DNA of 64,000 nucleotides from Clostridiales bacterium (GCA_031263155.1 JAISGK010000031.1:19605-83604), one strand, 5' to 3'. Positions 45,647 through 53,253 are shown, numbered from the stretch's first letter. Translations and numbers: made by a program. Notes: generated from the letters alone by a model not told the origin.

Positions 45647-46444
45647 TTAAGCCAATTGCCGCTTTATATAGCCAATCGATTTGAGTAGACCAGGCGCCGG
45701 ATCTTCATGATACTCGAATTCAACCGAGAGCATATATTTAAAATTGTCCGCTTCATACAGCTTAAGCAGTTGTGCCAGCGGCGCATCGCCATCGCCTATA
45801 GGGAGGCACCCCTCGCCGCCTTTTAGCGTGTCTTTAAAATGGCTGTGGTAAACTTTGTCTTTAAGCAGCTTATAAGCGTCCAGCACATCGAACCCCTGCT
45901 GATTATAGATACCTGCGTCCAAGTTCGCGCCGATGGTTGTATACGGCTTTATGGCTTCCGCGATCTCGCTTGGAGATTCAAGGTTTGGGCTCGGATGGTT
46001 CTCAACGGCGTACTTCAACCCATATTTTTTCCCAGCCTCTTCTACAACGGGCAAAATTATATCCACATCGGCTTTTGTAATGCACCCTACCACAACGTCG
46101 GCTCCAAGGGCTTTGGCGAAACTATAGGCTTTATCGACAGCCCCAACCGAGTCTTTTCCCCATCCTCCTATACAATACGCCAATTTATTATACCCCATGG
46201 CGGCCAGATCGGACGCCAGCGCCCTGGCATCGTCTTCGCTATAGATATCGTGCGAGAATGTGGGCTCCCAAATCTCCAGCGCGTCATACCCCATGCCACG
46301 GATCTCTTTAGCGAGCGCAATAAAATCCTCTTTTTTGAAGTTAGTGCGCCATTTTACGCACATATCGCCCCAGTTAAAATTCTCCGGCGCTTTATAGTTG
46401 TATATCTTCATAAAATAATTGCATGTGATCATGCCTATGTGCAT
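45647..46444 (-). CDS. Sugar phosphate isomerase/epimerase (AP-endonuclease-2 fold)
   Basis: A 265-residue TIM barrel: AYCIGGWGKDS, YAVENHPSPNLESPSEIAEAI (in parts), TIGANLDAGIYNQQG and VYHSHFKDTLKG carry the metal-binding Glu, Asp and His residues of the xylose-isomerase-like family. With the neighbouring dehydrogenase it probably processes the sugar or cyclitol imported by the transporter. The precise substrate is unknown. Confidence 0.87.
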   Translation of the reverse strand: MHIGMITCNYFMKIYNYKAPENFNWGDMCVKWRTNFKKEDFIALAKEIRGMGYDALEIWEPTFSHDIYSEDDARALASDLAAMGYNKLAYCIGGWGKDSVGAVDKAYSFAKALGADVVVGCITKADVDIILPVVEEAGKKYGLKYAVENHPSPNLESPSEIAEAIKPYTTIGANLDAGIYNQQGFDVLDAYKLLKDKVYHSHFKDTLKGGEGCLPIGDGDAPLAQLLKLYEADNFKYMLSVEFEYHEDPAPGLLKSIGYIKRQLA

Positions 46445-46456
46445 TTAACAGCCTCC

Positions 46457-47512
46457 TTAATATGTGACGGCTGTACCGCCAGCACGCGCCGATTTATAAA
46501 TGGCCTCCAACACTTTAACCACATGGGCGGCTTGCTCGGCTTTAACAATGGGTTCTTTGTCATTTTCCACCGCGTTTATCCAGGCGGCGATTTCGCGATC
46601 ATAGGGAGACTCGTCATTATGGAATGCTTCGGGCTTGTACTGCCACAGATGGTTGCATGACTCGCCGTTTAAAACAAGGTCGGAGTTATTTAGTTCCGCC
46701 CCGCCATTTATGCCCAAAAGCAGCGACAGGCTAGAATCCACATCTTTAACGTTGGCGGCCCATGTGGCTTTAACCACCAGCGTAGCGCCGCTCTTGAACG
46801 TCACCGCGCCAAAGGCGGAGTCCTCTACCTCAAAACGCCCAATATCCCATGGGCCGCCATTGTTATAGCCGCCAAGGGGTATAAGATGGTCGTATACGTT
46901 GCCAACCGCAGAAACAATGGGCGAATACTCGTCCATAAGCCAGAGTGTTCTGTCTACCAGGTGCGTGCCAATATCTATAAGCGGGCCGCCGCCCTGTTTT
47001 TCCTTATTAAGAAATACGCCCCATGTAGGCACGCCGCGCCTGCGCACAGCCGCCGCCTCGGCGTAGTAAACCTTTCCAAGCTTACCGGCTTCTATCTCGC
47101 GCCGCAGCAACATAGCCTCGTTGGTGTAACGCAGCTGATACCCAACCGAAAGTTTTTTGCCGGCTTTTTTTGCCGCCGCCACCATTTTATCCGCCTCTGC
47201 GCCCGTTATTGCCATGGGCTTTTCGCATAGCACATGCGCGCCCGATTCCAGCGCCGCGACGGTCAATTCGCAATGCTTGTTGTTCTCTGTGCATACGCTT
47301 ACGATGTCCGGTTTTACCTCGTCCAGCATTTTTTGGTAATCCGAAAAGACCTTTGCGCCGGGCGCGCCAAACTTTGCGGCTTTTTCTTCGGCACGTTCGG
47401 TCAGCAGATCGCAAAACCCCACGACCTCGACCTGATCCAACTTGGCGTAGCCGCCCAAATGCGCGGGCGAAATGAATCCGCAGCCGATTATAGCGGCACG
47501 CAACTTCGCCAT
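46457..47512 (-). CDS. Gfo/Idh/MocA-family oxidoreductase
   Basis: A 351-residue NAD(P)-dependent dehydrogenase. Rossmann start AAIIGCGFISPAHLGGY, then CTENNKHCELTVAALESGAHVLCEKPMA (in parts) with the catalytic Lys in CEKP, and GGPLIDIGTHLVDRTLWLM with the catalytic His. Members oxidise inositols, glucose-fructose or sugar acids. It is the first gene of the transporter operon and sits behind a good promoter. Confidence 0.92.
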   Translation of the reverse strand: MAKLRAAIIGCGFISPAHLGGYAKLDQVEVVGFCDLLTERAEEKAAKFGAPGAKVFSDYQKMLDEVKPDIVSVCTENNKHCELTVAALESGAHVLCEKPMAITGAEADKMVAAAKKAGKKLSVGYQLRYTNEAMLLRREIEAGKLGKVYYAEAAAVRRRGVPTWGVFLNKEKQGGGPLIDIGTHLVDRTLWLMDEYSPIVSAVGNVYDHLIPLGGYNNGGPWDIGRFEVEDSAFGAVTFKSGATLVVKATWAANVKDVDSSLSLLLGINGGAELNNSDLVLNGESCNHLWQYKPEAFHNDESPYDREIAAWINAVENDKEPIVKAEQAAHVVKVLEAIYKSARAGGTAVTY

Positions 47513-47553
47513 AACACCAATCCCTTCTGAATTTATTTATTATTACCTTCCCT

Positions 47554-47582
47554 ATAATATATATAATTGTTTAATGTGTCAA
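47554..47582 (-). promoter_or_regulatory. Promoter of the sugar ABC operon
   Basis: On the minus strand TTGACA (complement of 47577-47582), 17 bases, TATTAT (complement of 47554-47559), about 40 bases before the oxidoreductase start. A perfect ten-base palindrome TTAGATCTAA at 47604-47613 lies just upstream of the -35 and may bind a regulator. Confidence 0.75.
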
Positions 47583-47613
47583 TCTGTTTTACATAGCAAT
47601 TGGTTAGATCTAA

Positions 47614-47775
47614 TTACCAGGTTGCGGGGGAATAAAAAAAATTCAGTGAAAGCGTCCGCTAAAATTCTACAAAAGCAGAGCCATATGGCAAAAGTGCTTT
47701 ATGCGGGCGCGCTAACGCATGGATTAATATCCTTACCCAAAATGCCATAAAAATCTCTCCAACAATGGGTGAAAG
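47614..47775. other. Intergenic remainder between divergent operons
   Basis: Apart from the promoters noted at either end, this stretch shows no convincing gene. A frame at 47472-47750 has no ribosome binding site and mostly overlaps the oxidoreductase start and its promoter. Confidence 0.5.
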
Positions 47776-47784
47776 TGCTATAAT
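47776..47784 (+). promoter_or_regulatory. Extended -10 promoter of the XRE-TPR regulator
   Basis: TGCTATAAT lies about 33 bases before the regulator start, with no -35 match at the right distance. Extended -10 promoters often need an activator or run at low level, fitting a regulator gene. Confidence 0.5.
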
Positions 47785-47816
47785 TATGGTAACGGAGTTA
47801 TTGATGGAGGGCATTT

Positions 47817-48833
47817 ATGGTTATTTCAATAGGCGAGTTTATTAAATTTTTGCGGCAACGCGCCAAAATTTCGCAGGAAGAATTGGCAAACGCCTTGGGC
47901 TGCACAGTCAAGGGGCTCAGCAAAATCGAAAATGGCGCTTCCATGCCGCGCGCGTATACCGTAGGCTTGTGCGAAGATTATTTCAAAGTAAAAATAAGCC
48001 GCTATTACCCAAACACCGGCGAAACGGTTACCCTGAAAGCCTATGATAAATCATGGGAAATACTTAGAACATTGGGGTTAGAAGATTTAACCCGCGCTTA
48101 CAATTTGGCGTGTGACTTTGAGCGCTCCAAGCTTGTTAAAAACAGTATAAACTACATGGACATATACTTTGCCAAAGCGCGTTTTTATGCCGGCGTGGCC
48201 AACGACCCGCTTAAAGCGATAGAATGTTGCGAAACGGGATTAAAGTATGAAAAGTACATTATATATTCACCAGACTCGAATAGTAAACCGCTCACCATTG
48301 AGACGTTGATACCATCCATGAATCTCTTTAACCTTACGAACTTTTTAAGCTTATGTCTTTCTGAGAATGGAGAAAAAGCAAAGGCTACAGCTATTTGGGA
48401 AGAAGGTTTATCCGCGCTTACAAAGCTGTTTAACGAAACGCACCTAACATCTTTCTGCTATGACAGCTATCGCCTTGGTAGATGTTATAGCGCCCATTGC
48501 TGTACTTTGGCTGATGTTTATTATGAGATGGGTCGTTTCACAGAGGCTCTTGGCATGGCCACCAATGGGATTAATCTGAGTGAAGAATTTGGATCTATAG
48601 CGTTTCTGTGCGACACAATTTACATAAAATTCAAAGCTTTGTGTAAGTTAAAAAAATATTCAGAGGCGCTATCCATTCTGCCGGACATGCTTTTTTTATA
48701 TAAGGAATCAAAAAACAAAGAGCAATACGCCAACCTTAATAGCGAATTCGCGCAGGATTTCCCCGAGATCGAAACACAGATAAACAATGTGTTTAGCCTA
48801 TACAACACGCTCCGCACAATGCATGTAGAATAG
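47817..48833 (+). CDS. XRE-TPR regulator (Rgg/RRNPP-like)
   Basis: A 338-residue protein. Residues 5-65 are an XRE helix-turn-helix (FIKFLRQRAKISQEELANAL, TVKGLSKIENGASMPRAYTV). The rest is helical and built of degenerate TPR-like repeats, with motifs such as ADVYYEMGRFTEALGMATNG and LCKLKKYSEALSILPDM. This layout is that of peptide-sensing RRNPP regulators (Rgg, PlcR, NprR), which bind imported short peptides and often control adjacent RiPP genes. GGAGGG before the ATG. The putative maturase, precursor and exporter lie just downstream on the same strand. Confidence 0.8.
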   Translation: MVISIGEFIKFLRQRAKISQEELANALGCTVKGLSKIENGASMPRAYTVGLCEDYFKVKISRYYPNTGETVTLKAYDKSWEILRTLGLEDLTRAYNLACDFERSKLVKNSINYMDIYFAKARFYAGVANDPLKAIECCETGLKYEKYIIYSPDSNSKPLTIETLIPSMNLFNLTNFLSLCLSENGEKAKATAIWEEGLSALTKLFNETHLTSFCYDSYRLGRCYSAHCCTLADVYYEMGRFTEALGMATNGINLSEEFGSIAFLCDTIYIKFKALCKLKKYSEALSILPDMLFLYKESKNKEQYANLNSEFAQDFPEIETQINNVFSLYNTLRTMHVE

Positions 48834-48866
48834 CGCAAGGATATGAATAGCAGTGAAAAACATTTT

Positions 48867-48887
48867 GGCGGAACTTTTTGTTCCGCC
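48867..48887 (+). terminator. Terminator after the regulator gene
   Basis: GGCGGAAC (48867-48874) and GTTCCGCC (48880-48887) form an eight-pair stem with a five-T loop, followed by TGTTATTTGTTTTC. It separates the regulator from the downstream peptide genes. Confidence 0.65.
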
Positions 48888-48914
48888 TGTTATTTGTTTT
48901 CTTCCCTTATCAAC

Positions 48915-48943
48915 AAGAAAGAGAACTATAAGTTCTCTTTCTT
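48915..48943. other. 13-bp inverted repeat between regulator and maturase
   Basis: AAGAAAGAGAACT (48915-48927) and AGTTCTCTTTCTT (48931-48943) are perfect complements with a three-base loop. It may be an operator for the adjacent regulator or a second terminator arm. Its proximity to a candidate promoter at 49011-49038 favours the former, but both are possible. Confidence 0.6.
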
Positions 48944-48980
48944 TGCCGATGACACGCGCGCAAACGCCTGTGGAGCTTTA

Positions 48981-49037
48981 ATGGAAGTTTTATCGTTACT
49001 TTTAGTTCTATTTACGGAATTTTGCGCGAGAGTATAA
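48981..49037 (+). CDS. Candidate 18-residue hydrophobic signal peptide
   Basis: GGAG five bases before an ATG opens the peptide MEVLSLLLVLFTEFCARV, mostly aliphatic. Short hydrophobic peptides encoded beside Rgg-type regulators (SHPs) act as pheromones after cleavage and re-import, and an Opp importer is encoded at the right end of this window. Against this, its acidic second residue is unusual for an SHP. It could also be the chance end of a longer frame (from 48843) that reads through both hairpins. Confidence 0.3.
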   Translation: MEVLSLLLVLFTEFCARV

Positions 49038-49038
49038 T
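49011..49038 (+). promoter_or_regulatory. Candidate promoter for the maturase-precursor-exporter genes
   Basis: TTTACG (49011-49016) and TATAAT (49033-49038) with a 16-base spacer, 49 bases before the maturase start. It overlaps the end of the small hydrophobic peptide frame. Confidence 0.45.
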
Positions 49039-49086
49039 TATAAACATAAAGAACAGCGACAACTCAAACAGGGGGGGAAGTCGATA

Positions 49087-50430
49087 TTGTTAGCGATAAA
49101 TAATGGCAAAACCATTAAGGTTAGCAAATACGCGATGTTTGTTCCAAAGGAGAGCGGAGGCGTTATTGCCTTTAGCGGATTAACCGGAGCGATTATCAGC
49201 GTTGACGATGAGCGTTACTTGCCAACAATCATGAACCTGCGAGAGATGGAAGCGGAATCGGCATTCCCATTTGATGAATCGAACGAGGTTCACCAATGTC
49301 TGTATAGTAACGGTATTCTGGTGGATTCAAAGACCGACGAATACGAACTGGTGTTGTATACATACGAGCGCCGCATTGTTCGCGACCAGTCGCTCAACCT
49401 TATATTGATTACATCTCGGCAGTGTAACTTGCGTTGCGTTTACTGCTATGAAGAACATATCAACAATCATATGGGGAGCAATACATACGAAAGCATCTTG
49501 CAATATATAGAGAAACAACTGGATAGCAAAATGTATACATCAGTACGCGTCAGCCTGTTTGGGGGCGAGCCATTCTTGCCGTTTGAGAAGGTTATCACCT
49601 TTTTGAGGAAAGCCAAAGCACTTTGTGATGAATACCGCGTTCCGTTTATATCTGTCGCCACGACCAACTTCGCGCTGGTAGATATAGAGCGTCTTAAATT
49701 ACTGACAGAATGTGGTTGCTTTCTTTATCAGGTGACGCTTGATGGGTTGGCAAACACCCACAATAAACACAGACCCAATGTCAATGGCAGTGGAAGTTTC
49801 GAGCAGATTATCAAAAATCTTCGAGACGCGAAGAATTCTCCATATAACTTTAATGTAATTTTGCGTACCAACTTCAATCTAGAGATAGTCGCGGACGCGA
49901 AGAACTTTTATGAATTTATTAAAGCAGAATTTGACGATCCGAGATTTTCCGTTCACTTCGAAAGTATTAAAGAACTTGGCGGAGATAATCGGGCGGATAT
50001 GATCTCGCCTGATGAAGAGGCCAATAAATCAAGAGAAATTGCTAAAATCGTGTCGCGGCTTCGCATTAAGAATACGTCCGCTGATTTTTTCAGCCAACCG
50101 TTTCAAGGGGTATGTTACGCGAGTAAGCACAACACATTTGTTATTGATTATGATGGAAGCGTAAGAAAATGTACTGTTATGTTGGACAGCGATAAAAATA
50201 AGGTTGGGCAATTGCTCGAAAATGGCGAAATGCTGATAAGCCATTCGGAGAACTCATGTTGGGTATGCAAGGAAAACCGATTGAAGTCTCATTGCAAAGA
50301 GTGCAAGATATTGCCTGTTTGTTTTGGGGGGCGTTGTGCCGCAAATGTTGTAAAGAATGGCTTTGATGATAACTGTGATTCAGAAGTCAAGATACGCGAT
50401 GTAGCAATGATGCTTGAGTATGTTTCTTAG
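49087..50430 (+). CDS. Radical SAM-SPASM peptide maturase
   Basis: A 447-residue protein in three parts. Residues 1-105 are an N-terminal region that may recognise a leader peptide. The radical SAM core has its CX3CX2C cluster motif in RQCNLRCVYCYEEH near residue 115, with GGEP-type SLFGGEPFLPF near 158. The SPASM tail has cysteines in FQGVCYASK, DGSVRKCTVM, CWVCKENRLKSHCKEC and VCFGGRCAAN, enough for one or two auxiliary clusters. Such enzymes install thioether or C-C crosslinks or epimerise residues in ribosomal peptides. TTG start at 49087 with AGGGGGGAAG upstream. A 26-codon peptide gene and an exporter follow. Confidence 0.88.
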   Translation: MLAINNGKTIKVSKYAMFVPKESGGVIAFSGLTGAIISVDDERYLPTIMNLREMEAESAFPFDESNEVHQCLYSNGILVDSKTDEYELVLYTYERRIVRDQSLNLILITSRQCNLRCVYCYEEHINNHMGSNTYESILQYIEKQLDSKMYTSVRVSLFGGEPFLPFEKVITFLRKAKALCDEYRVPFISVATTNFALVDIERLKLLTECGCFLYQVTLDGLANTHNKHRPNVNGSGSFEQIIKNLRDAKNSPYNFNVILRTNFNLEIVADAKNFYEFIKAEFDDPRFSVHFESIKELGGDNRADMISPDEEANKSREIAKIVSRLRIKNTSADFFSQPFQGVCYASKHNTFVIDYDGSVRKCTVMLDSDKNKVGQLLENGEMLISHSENSCWVCKENRLKSHCKECKILPVCFGGRCAANVVKNGFDDNCDSEVKIRDVAMMLEYVS

Positions 50431-50484
50431 CTGATTAAAATCAGAGATGATTTTGCTCATAAAGACTCTTAAAGAAAGGAGGAC

Positions 50485-50565
50485 ATGGTTATGACTATCG
50501 TGCGTTCAGAAGTTGTTGCTACTTTAATTGAGAACATAATTTGCGGGTACGGGTGCAAATTATAA
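50485..50565 (+). CDS. 26-residue RiPP precursor candidate
   Basis: An excellent AAAGGAGGAC site precedes ATG GTT ATG. The peptide starts MVMTIVRSEVVATL and ends IENIICGYGCKL, with two cysteines and the only tyrosine and glycines packed into a seven-residue C-terminal stretch. That layout fits a hydrophobic leader with a tiny core (CGYGC) that a radical SAM-SPASM enzyme could crosslink. It lies between the maturase and exporter genes with its own ribosome binding site. The start may also be the second ATG (50491). The frame was missed by a length cutoff and is too short to prove coding by itself. Confidence 0.65.
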   Translation: MVMTIVRSEVVATLIENIICGYGCKL

Positions 50566-50700
50566 GTGCCTCTGAGTAAGCAAGCGTTTTCACAAGCCGC
50601 CTCTTTAGATAGTGACAAAATTGAGAGGCGGCTTGCGAGAACTCGAAATTTATCGAAAATCAACTGGCATGTAGCCAACGCGAAATCTCTCGACCATTAA
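50566..50700 (+). CDS. 44-codon frame directly after the precursor, doubtful
   Basis: A GTG immediately after the precursor stop opens a frame beginning MPLSKQAFSQAASLDSDKIE and ending AKSLDH. It has no proper ribosome binding site and runs through two strong hairpins, so it may be an accident of structured RNA. Reported because translational coupling to the precursor stop would be possible. Confidence 0.15.
   Translation: MPLSKQAFSQAASLDSDKIERRLARTRNLSKINWHVANAKSLDH
50593..50635 (+). other. 12-bp stem-loop between precursor and exporter
   Basis: CAAGCCGCCTCT (50593-50604) pairs perfectly with AGAGGCGGCTTG (50624-50635) around 19 bases, without a T-run. Hairpins placed after a small abundant peptide gene commonly protect its message or reduce expression of the following gene. 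Confidence 0.7.
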
Positions 50701-50717
50701 ACTATGCCGAGAGATTT
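50683..50717 (+). other. Second stem-loop before the exporter
   Basis: AAATCTCTCG (50683-50692) pairs with CGAGAGATTT (50708-50717) around 15 bases, 37 bases before the exporter start. It ends in TTTTG and might act as a leaky terminator. Confidence 0.6.
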
Positions 50718-50754
50718 TGCGTCGATACAGCAATTAATAATAAAGGAGGTCATT

Positions 50755-52437
50755 ATGGGAAAAAATGTGAAAGTAAAAAAAGCAAGCTCATTTTCGTGGT
50801 TATGGATGCAAACACAACACGCGAGATTGATCATGTTCGCGTTAGCGCTTGTAACTGTCGCGCTTTCATTTTGCCGCCTGGGCTGGGCGTATATGCTCAA
50901 GATTTTTAGCGATATCGCTACCGGTGATAGCCAGCGCCCCCTGCTTTTCGGCATAATTTTCATGATTACGCTGATACTCGTGAGTGTGCCTGTAGAGTGG
51001 TCCTATACGCTTCTCAAAAGCGCGTTATTCGGTAAAGTTGAGGGCAAACTCCGCGAGGTCTTTCTAACACAAGTATTTCGCAAAAGGTATATCGATATTC
51101 AAAAGTCGCACACAGGCGAACTGATGACCCTGTTGACAAATGACACCGAGTCTGCCGCCAATTACTTCCCTACCCTTATCACAGATGTAATGGGCAATAT
51201 CACCACTTGCGCATTCGCCCTTGTCGCGCTGTTTCTCCTAAATTGGAAATTGGCCGTAATACTCCTTGTTGTCATACCGATAATCATTTTATCCTTACGC
51301 GCGTGCGAGCCTTTGATACAAAAAGCAAGCAAGAGCAACAAAGGAGATGAGGAAACAAACCGTAAGTTTATGCAAGAGCTGCTTGGTAAGCTGCTGCTGT
51401 TCAAGGCGTATGGAAATTATTCGAGCGCCATAGAACACAGCAAGGATCTATATGCCAATAAATACAAATCTTCGCTTAAACTGGCAAAGTTTGACGGATT
51501 TAGCGAGATACTCAACACCATATTCAATCTAAGCCTGTTTGCGATTATACTGGGCGTCGGCGCGTACTACGCCATTAGGGGCGAAGCTACGGCGGGCACG
51601 CTTATGGCGATGACACAGCTAACGAATTCGGTTATCAACTCTTTCTCAAGGGTTGCGCAATATATTTCGCAGACCGCGCAAGCGAGCGCCTCTGTGGAAA
51701 GAATTCAAAAAGTACTAACCCTTCCCGACGAGCCGCTTAAGGTAACAGATAAGTCATTGCGCCCAATAGCTTTGGAAACGCGTAACGTGAGCTTCTCTTA
51801 TGACGATACCGAAATAGTGTTAAAAGATGTTTCCCTGCAAGCCAAACCGGGAGAGATAGTAGGTATTATTGGTGAAAGCGGCAGCGGAAAGAGTACCATT
51901 ACCAAAATATTGATGGGGCTGTATGAACCGTCTAAAGGCAAGGTTGAGATGCAATCAACCGGCGGCATAATTATAAATGATATTATGTCGAAGGTGGCGT
52001 ATGTGCCAAGCGACAACTTCCTGTTTGCGGGTTCACTGCAAGATAACATCTGCATGGGCGCCGATGTTGACAAAGAAAGATTGATTATGTGCGCCAAGGC
52101 GGTAAATATATATGATTTTGTTGAGGGGTTGCCCAATGGTTTTGACGAGCAAGTAGGAGAGGCGTCAAACACGCTGTCTACCGGGCAGGCGCAGCGAGTG
52201 GCCATTGCCCGCGCTCTTTACAAAGACAGCGCGGTACTCATTTTCGATGAGCCAACGGCGAACCTGGACACGAGTAATGTTGACGCGTTGTTAAAAACAA
52301 TCAAGTCAATTGCCAAAGATAAAATCTGTATAATCGTTACCCATCACTTGGAAACAAAGGGGATTTGCGACCGTATATACGAGATTAGCAACGGGGTTAC
52401 AAATGAAAATGTTGCTCAAGGGTACGTTGCGTCCTAA
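50755..52437 (+). CDS. ABC exporter, permease fused to ATPase
   Basis: From ATG 50755 (AAAGGAGG upstream) a 560-residue half-transporter. Six membrane spans (residues 15 to about 290) of the ABC type I exporter fold precede an ATPase with Walker A GIIGESGSGKSTITK, signature NTLSTGQAQRVAIARAL, Walker B AVLIFDEPTANLD and a switch His in IVTHHLETKG. It lacks an N-terminal C39 peptidase, so any leader must be cut by another protease. As a homodimer it probably secretes the modified peptide or protects the producer. Confidence 0.88.
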   Translation: MGKNVKVKKASSFSWLWMQTQHARLIMFALALVTVALSFCRLGWAYMLKIFSDIATGDSQRPLLFGIIFMITLILVSVPVEWSYTLLKSALFGKVEGKLREVFLTQVFRKRYIDIQKSHTGELMTLLTNDTESAANYFPTLITDVMGNITTCAFALVALFLLNWKLAVILLVVIPIIILSLRACEPLIQKASKSNKGDEETNRKFMQELLGKLLLFKAYGNYSSAIEHSKDLYANKYKSSLKLAKFDGFSEILNTIFNLSLFAIILGVGAYYAIRGEATAGTLMAMTQLTNSVINSFSRVAQYISQTAQASASVERIQKVLTLPDEPLKVTDKSLRPIALETRNVSFSYDDTEIVLKDVSLQAKPGEIVGIIGESGSGKSTITKILMGLYEPSKGKVEMQSTGGIIINDIMSKVAYVPSDNFLFAGSLQDNICMGADVDKERLIMCAKAVNIYDFVEGLPNGFDEQVGEASNTLSTGQAQRVAIARALYKDSAVLIFDEPTANLDTSNVDALLKTIKSIAKDKICIIVTHHLETKGICDRIYEISNGVTNENVAQGYVAS

Positions 52438-52441
52438 AAAA

Positions 52442-52546
52442 ATGAAAACACACTTTTTCAAAATCTTCGCGATCTTGTTCGCCTTAATAGATTTAAATGT
52501 ATTTAAGGGCGTCATAACAGAATTAGAGAGATTAATTATGAAATAA
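52442..52546 (+). pseudogene. Miniature deletion copy of the GH25 gene
   Basis: Starting two bases after the exporter stop codon, 34 codons read MKTHFFKIFAILFAL then IDLNVFKGVITELERLIMK. The first part matches the membrane segment start of the GH25 gene at 53254 (KILAILFAL), the second its extreme C-terminus (VDLNVFKGGITELERLMMK). At DNA level 52461-52486 matches 53298-53323 with three differences, and 52487-52544 matches about 53927-53984 with about four. About 600 bases are missing in between. The frame is kept, so a tiny membrane-anchored peptide could be made, though no ribosome binding site is obvious. Confidence 0.8.
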
Positions 52547-52563
52547 TGGAGTACGCGCACCAG

Positions 52564-52597
52564 TCCCCATAAGGCAGCAAGCCTTGGGGATTTTTTT
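52564..52597 (+). terminator. Strong intrinsic terminator
   Basis: TCCCCA and AGGC pair with GCCT and TGGGGA around AGCAA with a two-base bulge, followed by seven T residues. It ends the maturase-precursor-exporter transcript. Confidence 0.9.
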
Positions 52598-52601
52598 AAG
52601 C

Positions 52602-52698
52602 CTAACGAAGCGCTTCCTTCGGATACGCGCAAACACATCCGCGCCCTCTTCCGTCCTAAAGCGCCTAGATTTGTGTCAATAACAGCGTAAACGATCAT
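52602..52698 (-). pseudogene. PIN-toxin gene stub
   Basis: The ATG overlaps the RelB-like gene stop by four bases and starts MIVYAVIDTNLGAL, the typical opening of PIN-family toxins (YAVIDTN with the first catalytic Asp). The PIN sequence ends after about a dozen codons; what follows (GRKRARM) is not recognisable, and a neighbouring frame reads FRTEEGADVFARI. The rest of the ribonuclease is lost, so the toxin must be inactive. Confidence 0.6.
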
Positions 52699-53003
52699 AA
52701 GCCGGCCTCTTTATCGAGGCGAGCGGCTTTAATCTCATTATTGATTTCTTCAAGCGACCAATCTTGCACACCGCTGTCTTTCGCCGCCCTGCGCAGTGAC
52801 CGGAACGCACTGTAACCGCTTTCTCTTGTCGGTGTTTCCAACTTCGGCGACACAATCTCAAACGGTATTTTGCGCTCCCTGACGACGGTTTTTGCAAAGA
52901 CGTTAAATGCCGTGGAAGCCGACATGCCAAAATCACTGCAAAGCGAATCAAATTGTTTTTTCAAGGTTTCGTCCATACGGACGCTGAAAGTCGATAATGC
53001 CAT
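52695..53003 (-). CDS. RelB/DinJ-family antitoxin
   Basis: A 102-residue protein beginning ALSTFSVRMDETLKKQFDSL and continuing FGMSASTAFNVFAKTVVRE, the ribbon-helix-helix DNA-binding segment of RelB/DinJ antitoxins. The C-terminal half should neutralise a toxin, but the overlapping downstream toxin gene is a stub. It may still repress its own promoter. ATG 53003 has AAAGGAGC upstream; a GTG three codons earlier is too close to that site. Confidence 0.88.
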   Translation of the reverse strand: MALSTFSVRMDETLKKQFDSLCSDFGMSASTAFNVFAKTVVRERKIPFEIVSPKLETPTRESGYSAFRSLRRAAKDSGVQDWSLEEINNEIKAARLDKEAGL

Positions 53004-53181
53004 AAATATCACGCTCCTTTACAGATATTATAACCGAAACGGTGCGTAACGTAAAGCATAAGAACACGATTGATATAAATATGGCAGCTACTCAGGTCTA
53101 GTAAATCGACTCGGGTCTTTGACACTTGTACGAAATGAAGAGGCTTGAAAGCTATGATATCACTGACTTTTTTAAAAAAAA

Positions 53182-53211
53182 TTCACAAAACTATTGAGAT
53201 TGATCTATAAT
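53182..53211 (+). promoter_or_regulatory. Candidate promoter of the GH25 gene
   Basis: TTCACA (53182-53187), an 18-base spacer and TATAAT (53206-53211), about 42 bases before the start codon. Confidence 0.55.
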
Positions 53212-53253
53212 GGGAATTAACAGAGCGCCATTAATCAAAAAAGGAAATGCCTT

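Noticed and set aside
48843..49037. 64-codon frame between regulator and maturase
   Set aside because: It runs straight through a terminator-like hairpin and a 13-bp inverted repeat and its start is too close to AAGGA; only the last 18 codons have proper start signals.
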